A DNA stretch of 11,701 bases, from NCBI GenBank assembly GCA_038326995.1, contig JBBQKP010000100.1:1-11701 (forward strand). The letters run 5' to 3'. Of this stretch, positions 6,369 through 11,701 are shown piece by piece. Below the pieces are notes generated by a model that had not been told where the DNA came from, searched no databases, and worked only from the letters and a program-made list of their open reading frames with translations. This stretch comes from JBBQKP01 sp038326995 (GTDB taxonomy: Bacteria > Planctomycetota > Phycisphaerae > Tepidisphaerales > Tepidisphaeraceae). The position numbers and the translations under genes are program-made. The stretch's first letter is position 1. The number at the start of each line of letters is the position of its first letter.

Positions 6369-7634
6369 ATGCCATTTTCACGTATTCGCAACGCTATTGC
6401 ACCCACTCTGCGCGCCGCAAAGGCTGCCGCTGACGGACAAAGAAAGCTTCAATCGCTTTACACTCCCGCGCAAATGCAGGGGATGTTGCGTCGTGAGCGA
6501 GCTCGTTGCGATCGGCAAAAGGGCGTGTTCTCGATTCTGCTATTGAGACTCGTCGACGTTAAGGACAACCGAAGCCTGAATCGTCTTGCACGCCATGTCC
6601 TGAAACTCGTTCGTGAAACTGACGAACTGGGCTATATCGATCAAGAAACCCTTTGCGTCGTGCTGCCTGATACAGATGCCAACGGCGCATCGTTGTTTAC
6701 ACGGCGCGTCATCCGAGCGGTCCGGCGCGAAAAGCATAAACCTTCGAGCGTCATCTACACTTATCCTGATCCGTCGGATGACCAACCCACGCCGCCTCAA
6801 AGCGGGTCGGGGCATTCGGACCGTCGGATTTACAACTCACACGGAGTAAGCGACGTAAATAGCATCGGCTCTGGCAGTAACTATGGAAAAGATCGAACCC
6901 CAGCCACGAACAACTCCGTCCCAACCTCGGCCGCTTCATTGCAGTCGCGGTTCGATCTACACCTTCACGACCGTCGAAACGACAGCGGAAGCCTGGACGT
7001 GCCAATTCTCCCAATGCACACCATGTTCGCGCTTCCCGTTCCATGGTGGAAGAGGCTTCTCGACATCAGCGTCTCGGTTACGGTTATCACGCTCGCAATC
7101 CCCCTATTTGTTCTCATCGCGTTGATCATCAAAATTTTTGATCCCGGCCCGGTTATCTTCAAGCAGGTTCGTACCGGGCTCGGCGGACGCGCATTCGGGA
7201 TGTTCAAGTTCCGCACGATGGTCGTCAACGCCGAGAAATTACAACCGCAGCTTCGAGCCCACAGCGAGCAGGACGGCCCGGCTTTCAAACTGAAAAAAGA
7301 CCCTCGCATCACCCGCGTAGGTGGGTTCCTTCGTAAGACCAGCCTCGATGAGCTTCCGCAGCTCTTCAACATTCTGCGCGGCGACATGACACTCGTCGGT
7401 CCGCGACCGTTGCCCGTCAAAGAGGCCGCACAATGTCGGGGCTGGCAACGCCACCGTCACGACGTTACGCCAGGCCTGACCTGCATCTGGCAAGTCGAAG
7501 GTCGCAGCCGCGTAAAGTTCGATGATTGGATGCGAATGGACATGAACTACGCCCGCACGCGTCACCCGATTTCAGACCTCATGATCCTCTTCAAAACCGT
7601 CCCGGCCGTGCTGTTTCGTCGAGGTGCGTCGTAA
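6369..7634 (+). CDS. Polyprenyl-phosphate sugar-1-phosphate transferase with N-terminal degenerate GGDEF-like domain
   Basis: The enzyme would start an exopolysaccharide repeat unit by placing a sugar-1-phosphate on undecaprenyl phosphate at the inner membrane. Residues about 226-421 are a complete bacterial sugar transferase domain: WWKRLLDIS (226-234), hydrophobic re-entrant segment about 235-257, DPGPVIFKQVRTG, FKFRTM (279-284), KKDPRITRVGGFLRKTSLDELPQ with catalytic-type Asp327-Glu328, LVGPRPLP (342-349), and TPGLTCIWQVEGRS (367-380). The multi-TM N-terminus of WbaP/WcaJ is absent. Instead residues about 40-120 resemble a GGDEF domain (FSILLLRLVDVKD, then RETDELGYIDQETLCVVLPDT), with the GGDEF signature replaced by GYIDQ, so cyclase activity is not expected. 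A low-complexity Ser/Asn/Asp-rich linker (about 133-210) joins the two parts. The sugar specificity cannot be read. The 3' end overlaps the convergent flippase gene by 44 bp. Confidence 0.93.
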   Translation: MPFSRIRNAIAPTLRAAKAAADGQRKLQSLYTPAQMQGMLRRERARCDRQKGVFSILLLRLVDVKDNRSLNRLARHVLKLVRETDELGYIDQETLCVVLPDTDANGASLFTRRVIRAVRREKHKPSSVIYTYPDPSDDQPTPPQSGSGHSDRRIYNSHGVSDVNSIGSGSNYGKDRTPATNNSVPTSAASLQSRFDLHLHDRRNDSGSLDVPILPMHTMFALPVPWWKRLLDISVSVTVITLAIPLFVLIALIIKIFDPGPVIFKQVRTGLGGRAFGMFKFRTMVVNAEKLQPQLRAHSEQDGPAFKLKKDPRITRVGGFLRKTSLDELPQLFNILRGDMTLVGPRPLPVKEAAQCRGWQRHRHDVTPGLTCIWQVEGRSRVKFDDWMRMDMNYARTRHPISDLMILFKTVPAVLFRRGAS

Positions 7635-9102
7635 CGGCGCGATCGTTTTCGTCTAGCTTGCGCAGCACGAACCATGGCATCCAAATGCCGCACCGCACAG
7701 CCGTCACAAGAATCGTCGCAAAGACGACGCCGACCGCTCCCCACCCCAAGACCGCCACAAAAACGTACGCCAACACGACATTGCACACGCCCGCGATGAT
7801 CGCGGCGATCGTGTACGCACGCACATGGCCGCCGCCCAATAGCAACGCCCTTCCCGTGATGCTCGTCCCGCCGATCACCGTGTGAACCATGACCATCGTA
7901 AGAATCAACCACTGTCCGGCGGGCATCTCGCCGAGCCATATCCTGAACAGCACCGGCGCACAGATCACCACCGTCATCGCGGCGAAAATCAGAATGCAGA
8001 GCACAGTCCATGTGCTCTTCACATACTCCCTGCGTGCGGCTTTGAAGTTCCCCGACGCCAGACTCACCGCAAACCTCGGCAAGAGCCACGCGCCAAGTCC
8101 GCCCACAATCAACATCAACGCGGCATCGAACTGCAGCGCGGCCGCGTAACGCGATATCTCACCCGACGGAACATACCGATACAGCAACAGCAGATTCGTC
8201 GGCGCGTACAAAAAGTCAGCGAGGTGCCCGAGCGATATGGTCAGCGACGAGACCAGCATAGAACTCACGAAGAACAACTGCTTCTTTTCTTGCCCGAAGA
8301 ATTTCCGCTTCGCAATAGTGATGTCGTATGGAATCATCCGGTCCGCAGCGAATCCGGCCAGCACGTTGCGAACAACAATTGAAGCCGCGCCAGACAGGGC
8401 AAAATAGTAGGCAATCATGTGAATCGCTGGTCGTGCGGATTGCGAAGTCACGGCAACTACCGACATCCAAAGCCATGCCAGATCACATGCGGCGCACACT
8501 ACGCAATCAAGCCATTGTTTCTTTCGAACCGCCAGGATCGCACCGGCCGAGTCGCCTGCTAATCGCGCGATCAGTCCCAGCGCAAACAGAACTGTAAAGA
8601 GCAGAATCTGGTCTAATCTAAACGGTGCGATCGGCGAGGAGAAGTAAGCATTCGCTAGAAGCGAGAATAAGAAAAGGGACGTCACGCCCAGCAGAAGCGA
8701 CAATCCAAGTCCCATCACAAAAATCCGCCTGCCCGGCGACTCGACGCTCTGAGCAGGCTTGCCCCGGCCGGGCGTTGCGTACGTCAAAACCGTCGATTCG
8801 TCGGACGGCTGGTCATACCTAACATCGCCGCTTGCGACCAGCTTCACCGCAGTCGCCTCCGCCACGAACCGCATAACCGTCGGGCCGATGCCGATCACGG
8901 CATACTGCGCCAGGCTAGACACCGATCGCATCAGCACGAGCGCTGCAAACACTTCTGCACCGAACTGCCGATACACCGCGCCCAGCACGATCATCCAGCT
9001 TGCCACGCGTACGATGGACAGGAAGTAACTGAAAAACAGATCAAGCCTCGGCCGCGAACGGCTGGCCTCTGATTTCGAATCCGATGCGTCGTCGCTCATC
9101 AT
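7591..9102 (-). CDS. Polysaccharide flippase, Wzx/MATE-like (MOP superfamily)
   Basis: A 503-residue polytopic membrane protein expected to flip lipid-linked oligosaccharide across the inner membrane. A charged N-terminus of about 20 residues precedes the first membrane helix (about 21-43); further hydrophobic segments continue to the C-terminus in the spacing of the 12-14 TM MOP family. Supporting segments include RSVSSLAQYAVIGIGPTVMR, GLIARLAGDSAGAILAVRKK and the late GGGHVRAYTIAAIIAGVCNVVLAY. A hydrophilic insert (about 91-126) between early helices is longer than usual. Two adjacent ATGs (9102, 9099) are both possible starts; no clear Shine-Dalgarno site is seen. It lies 42 bp after tmk and is probably the last gene of that transcript; it converges with the sugar transferase gene, whose pathway it likely serves. 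Sequence divergence in this family is high, so the substrate is unknown. Confidence 0.85.
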   Translation of the reverse strand: MMSDDASDSKSEASRSRPRLDLFFSYFLSIVRVASWMIVLGAVYRQFGAEVFAALVLMRSVSSLAQYAVIGIGPTVMRFVAEATAVKLVASGDVRYDQPSDESTVLTYATPGRGKPAQSVESPGRRIFVMGLGLSLLLGVTSLFLFSLLANAYFSSPIAPFRLDQILLFTVLFALGLIARLAGDSAGAILAVRKKQWLDCVVCAACDLAWLWMSVVAVTSQSARPAIHMIAYYFALSGAASIVVRNVLAGFAADRMIPYDITIAKRKFFGQEKKQLFFVSSMLVSSLTISLGHLADFLYAPTNLLLLYRYVPSGEISRYAAALQFDAALMLIVGGLGAWLLPRFAVSLASGNFKAARREYVKSTWTVLCILIFAAMTVVICAPVLFRIWLGEMPAGQWLILTMVMVHTVIGGTSITGRALLLGGGHVRAYTIAAIIAGVCNVVLAYVFVAVLGWGAVGVVFATILVTAVRCGIWMPWFVLRKLDENDRAVTTHLDETARPGRF

Positions 9103-9144
9103 GATTCGCCCCGATTGAAAAAGTCTGCCAGTCTGCGTTTTGAT

Positions 9145-9798
9145 CTACGGCTTCGAAATCGCATTCCAAACCTCGGCCGAGACGACATCAACGCATTGGC
9201 TCGCGTCGATTACGCGGTGGTTTTGCGGACTAGTCTTCGCCTGACTCAGGAAGTTTTCACGAACGCGCTGGTGATATTCTACAGGCCGTTGTTCGATACG
9301 GTCCTTCGAACGTTTGACGCGCGCGATCGCGAGTTCGGGCGGCATGTCGAGAATGATCGTCAGGTCGGGCATACGGCCGCTGAGTGCGATGGATGCGGCC
9401 GTTCGAATTTCGTCTGCGGTTAGTCCGTCGCCGCAAAGCTGATACGCGAGTGTGCTGCTCACGAATCGATCGGTAAGAACGATCTCGCCGCGCGCGAGCG
9501 CAGGCGCTATCACTTCGTGCATCATCTGCGACCTCGCGGCCATATACAGTAGCATTTCGCACCGCATGCCCATCTCAACGTTCGAAGGATCGAGCAAGAT
9601 CGACCGCAGGAGTTCGCCGATGCGAGTGGTGCCCGGGTCGCGTACGGCCAGCACTCGATTGCCGCGTGATTCCAGGGTCTGTCGAAGCAGCTGAATCTGG
9701 GTCGATTTTCCGCACCCTTCGCCGCCATCGAAGGCGATAAACGTCTGGGCGGCAACCGTTCGTGAAGTCGGCGCGGGTGAGTCGTTGATCGTGTTCAT
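9145..9798 (-). CDS. tmk: Thymidylate (dTMP) kinase
   Basis: It phosphorylates dTMP to dTDP with ATP in the cytoplasm. The 217 residues match the family length of 205-220. Motifs in order: P-loop FDGGEGCGKST (23-33), RDPGTTRIGE (53-62), TDRFVSSTLAYQ (109-120, the DRY/AYQ motif with Phe for Tyr), SGRMPDLTIILDMPPELAIAR (140-160), and LID-type RVKRSKDRIEQR (160-171) followed by VRENF. The canonical REPGGT reads RDPGTT, a change next to the nucleotide site that is unusual but conservative for the acid. The start at 9798 is chosen because its ATG overlaps the TGA of the preceding flavoprotein gene (ATGA) and places the P-loop near residue 25; the longer frame to 9939 is only the antisense of that gene's end. 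Translation is likely coupled to the flavoprotein gene. Confidence 0.94.
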   Translation of the reverse strand: MNTINDSPAPTSRTVAAQTFIAFDGGEGCGKSTQIQLLRQTLESRGNRVLAVRDPGTTRIGELLRSILLDPSNVEMGMRCEMLLYMAARSQMMHEVIAPALARGEIVLTDRFVSSTLAYQLCGDGLTADEIRTAASIALSGRMPDLTIILDMPPELAIARVKRSKDRIEQRPVEYHQRVRENFLSQAKTSPQNHRVIDASQCVDVVSAEVWNAISKP

Positions 9799-10928
9799 GT
9801 CGCCGCAGGAATGTAGTCGGGTGGCGACTTGCCGACCAGTCGGAGTCCGAGTGCCGACACGCCCGGCATGACGGACATCGCACCGATCGCGAGCCGCGCT
9901 GCGATGGGACTGGAGACGATCATCGCCCCCGCGCGGCAAGCCGTGCGACGAACACGCCAGAGACCCGCGAAATCTGATCGCAATCGCTTTACATCAACCG
10001 GTCTGTTTTGTCGTGCGGCGTCGATGACTTCCATCGCGACAAGCTCGGCACTTCGCATCGCCAGGCCCATTCCTTCGCCGCCGATCGGCTCGAGCGCAGC
10101 CGCGCGGTTGCCCAGCGGAATGATGCCTTGGCTCCAGCGCTTCTGAACGCCATAACGCGGAAGCGGGCAGCACAGCCATTCACCCGCGTGGGTCGCATGA
10201 CGCATTGCATCGGAGAGGCTTTTACTCGTCGCGACGATGCCCGCGAAAAGTTGACCGATATCGCTCGAATGTTCTTTGAACTGATTGCCGCTCACGACGA
10301 ACGCAGCGTTCCACAAGCCGTCCTCGACGCGCGCCACGCCGCCGTACGCGTTGCCGGCCGCGAAAAGTTGAATCGCCGCGGGATCGAGATCGACATTCCT
10401 GAAATGCGTTTTAATTCCAAACTGACCCGTCGGCTTTGTCCCCTCGGGTGGCCTGCCATCGGCTTGAAGAATCCAATCACACAAGATCTGTGTTGTGACG
10501 CTGCTGCCCTGCTCACGAACCATCGCGCGGTGTTGCAGACCGATTGTGTCGGCGCGCTCAAAACGCGCGGGCTGAAGCACTTTCGCGCCTGCTTGCTTCG
10601 CATGATCAAGGAGAATTACATCCATCTCGCGCCGCGTGATGCCGCCCATCATCGCGGGCAGATTCAGCGTCAGCGTCTCATTTCCTGCGACGACGCATGA
10701 TTTGGAAAGAACAGTCATTCCGCGTCCACGAAGGTCATCCAATACGGCTGCGCGGGACAAAACATCCAGGCCGACGGCCGAGACGCACTCGCCGCAGACC
10801 TTGTCTCGCGGGAAGCGCTTCTGTTCGACGACGGTGACATCGAAGCCCGCGCGCGCAAGATGAATCGCGGCGATACTTCCGGCCGGGCCGGCGCCGATGA
10901 CCAAGACACGCGTTGCTTCAGGTTTCAT
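9795..10928 (-). CDS. FAD-dependent oxidoreductase, geranylgeranyl reductase family
   Basis: A 377-residue flavoprotein of the GG-reductase / aromatic-hydroxylase fold. The N-terminal FAD site is VLVIGAGPAGSIAAIHLARAG (GxGPAG at 12-17) ending in Glu35. Next comes FPRDKVCGECVSAVGL (39-54), the K-x-C-G-x family signature. A substrate-side segment QADGRPPEG stands where the family has an 'ADG' turn, and GNRAAALEPIGGEGMGLAMRSAE is the second FAD motif (GDAAGxxxPxxGEG in the family; Asp is Asn here). Members reduce isoprenoid double bonds or hydroxylate or halogenate small molecules; the substrate cannot be told. Its ATG overlaps the stop of the pseudopilin-like gene, and its stop overlaps the start of tmk, so it is the middle gene of a tightly coupled set. 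No other isoprenoid or polyketide gene is nearby. Confidence 0.88.
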   Translation of the reverse strand: MKPEATRVLVIGAGPAGSIAAIHLARAGFDVTVVEQKRFPRDKVCGECVSAVGLDVLSRAAVLDDLRGRGMTVLSKSCVVAGNETLTLNLPAMMGGITRREMDVILLDHAKQAGAKVLQPARFERADTIGLQHRAMVREQGSSVTTQILCDWILQADGRPPEGTKPTGQFGIKTHFRNVDLDPAAIQLFAAGNAYGGVARVEDGLWNAAFVVSGNQFKEHSSDIGQLFAGIVATSKSLSDAMRHATHAGEWLCCPLPRYGVQKRWSQGIIPLGNRAAALEPIGGEGMGLAMRSAELVAMEVIDAARQNRPVDVKRLRSDFAGLWRVRRTACRAGAMIVSSPIAARLAIGAMSVMPGVSALGLRLVGKSPPDYIPAAT

Positions 10929-11701
10929 TTGGAAAACCCATCCGCGGGTACGACCAGCGAATCGTACGTGTAACTAGGTCCGGCGGTCGGAGAGTAAATG
11001 CCAGGCGCATCATGCGCGACTTGCGTCGTCAACGGTTGCTCCGACAGAGCGGTATAAATGTTGTCGCCCGGCGCGTCGTTTCGTGTAACGCCGCAATATG
11101 GCGTGATTTCAAACCGAACGGTTCCGTCGGCGAATAACACGTTCTGCCCCGCGCCTTTATGATTCGGCGAGTTGAGGCTGCGAAGAACGAACGGCCCCGC
11201 GTCTGGTGCGATTGTCGAATCCGGTCTGCTTCCTTTGTCAGCCAGAATCGCAAACCGCGCGGGCAGCGTGTCGTTCAGTCGGTATCCATCTGCCAGAGAA
11301 AACGGCGAGGCGTAGCCGTAGCTCAGGTTCGCCGGCGAACGGAAATTCGATCTGCGACCAAGGTCTTTCACTGAATCAGCAATATCGCTGCTACTGGGAC
11401 AGATGAATAGTGAAAGGTCCTGGATGAGCTGCGACTTTACCAACAAGAAGAGTGATGCGGACACGTCGTTGACAGCGACGGCGGAATCGTCGGCGAACGC
11501 GTTGACGGCATCTACACCAGAGAATGCAGTCCATTTCGCACTCTGAGCATCGGCACGCGTACGAGGGTAATTGAAATTGTTGATCTGAAAGTACCCGACG
11601 AATGCCTTCTGAATGTCGCTGAGATTCTTCGCACACATTTCGCGATGCGACGCCTCGCGGCTGCTTCGAACAAACGGCACGAAGATTGAAATCAGCACGA
11701 C
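10925..11701 (-). CDS. Pseudopilin-like protein with H-X9-DG-type C-terminus (N-terminus cut by window edge)
   Basis: The frame is open to the right edge; 258 residues are visible, starting VVLISIFVPFVRSSREASHREMCAKNLSDIQKAF. This matches the mature N-terminal helix of the type II secretion / prepilin-processed family (DUF1559-like) so common in Planctomycetota; the prepilin cleavage site itself lies outside the window, and the GTG at 11698 is an internal Val, not a start. The signature near the C-terminus is NHKGAGQNVLFADGTVRFE, with ten rather than nine residues between His and Asp-Gly. Two cysteines (CPSSSD and PYCGVTR) may pair outside the cytoplasm. The protein is expected to be anchored by the N-terminal helix and face the periplasm. 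The stop overlaps the flavoprotein start (ATGA). The specific role is unknown; such proteins are numerous per genome. Confidence 0.82.
   Translation of the reverse strand, partial: VVLISIFVPFVRSSREASHREMCAKNLSDIQKAFVGYFQINNFNYPRTRADAQSAKWTAFSGVDAVNAFADDSAVAVNDVSASLFLLVKSQLIQDLSLFICPSSSDIADSVKDLGRRSNFRSPANLSYGYASPFSLADGYRLNDTLPARFAILADKGSRPDSTIAPDAGPFVLRSLNSPNHKGAGQNVLFADGTVRFEITPYCGVTRNDAPGDNIYTALSEQPLTTQVAHDAPGIYSPTAGPSYTYDSLVVPADGFSK

Noticed and set aside
10008..10700. 230-codon open frame on the + strand
   Set aside because: Antisense to the flavoprotein gene, whose FAD motifs are clear; the translated frame has no domain-like pattern.

Overview
The window looks like bacterial chromosome from a Planctomycetota-like organism. 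The inference rests on three things. The right edge carries a pseudopilin-type protein with the H-X9-DG style C-terminus that is abundant in Planctomycetota. An lpxB gene implies a Gram-negative outer membrane. Shine-Dalgarno sites are absent before most genes, which instead overlap by ATGA. Genus cannot be read from the sequence. I see no tRNA, rRNA, CRISPR array or insertion sequence.

Left block (1-1532, + strand): the 3' end of aat (leucyl/phenylalanyl-tRNA-protein transferase, N-degron pathway) overlaps lpxB (lipid A disaccharide synthase) by four bases. The lpxB product is divergent but of normal length.

Second block (1608-3268, - strand): a compact two-gene unit. A 102-residue protein with a ubiquitin-like (YukD/EsaB-like beta-grasp) pattern overlaps by ATGA a 451-residue ThiF/MoeB/E1-type adenylating enzyme. 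The E1 has an almost complete catalytic set, a glycine-rich insert between its predicted zinc-ligand pairs, and a C-terminal extension with a second predicted zinc site. No E2, JAB peptidase, sulfurtransferase or cofactor-synthesis gene lies beside it, and the Ubl does not end in Gly-Gly. This is the most interesting part of the window.

Third block (3609-7634, + strand): exopolysaccharide genes. The first product is a long Wzz/BY-kinase-like chain-length or copolymerase protein with a degenerate P-loop and no tyrosine cluster. The second is a polyprenyl-phosphate sugar-1-phosphate transferase fused to what looks like an inactive GGDEF-type domain. The region upstream (3269-3608) holds candidate divergent promoters and a perfect 7-bp inverted repeat.

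Right block (7591-11701, - strand): a head-to-tail run of pseudopilin-like protein, geranylgeranyl-reductase-family flavoprotein, tmk (dTMP kinase) and a polysaccharide flippase. The first two junctions are ATGA overlaps and the third is a 42-bp gap. The flippase converges on the sugar transferase with a 44-bp tail-to-tail overlap, so the surface-polysaccharide functions (chain-length control, initiating transferase, flippase) sit together on opposite strands.
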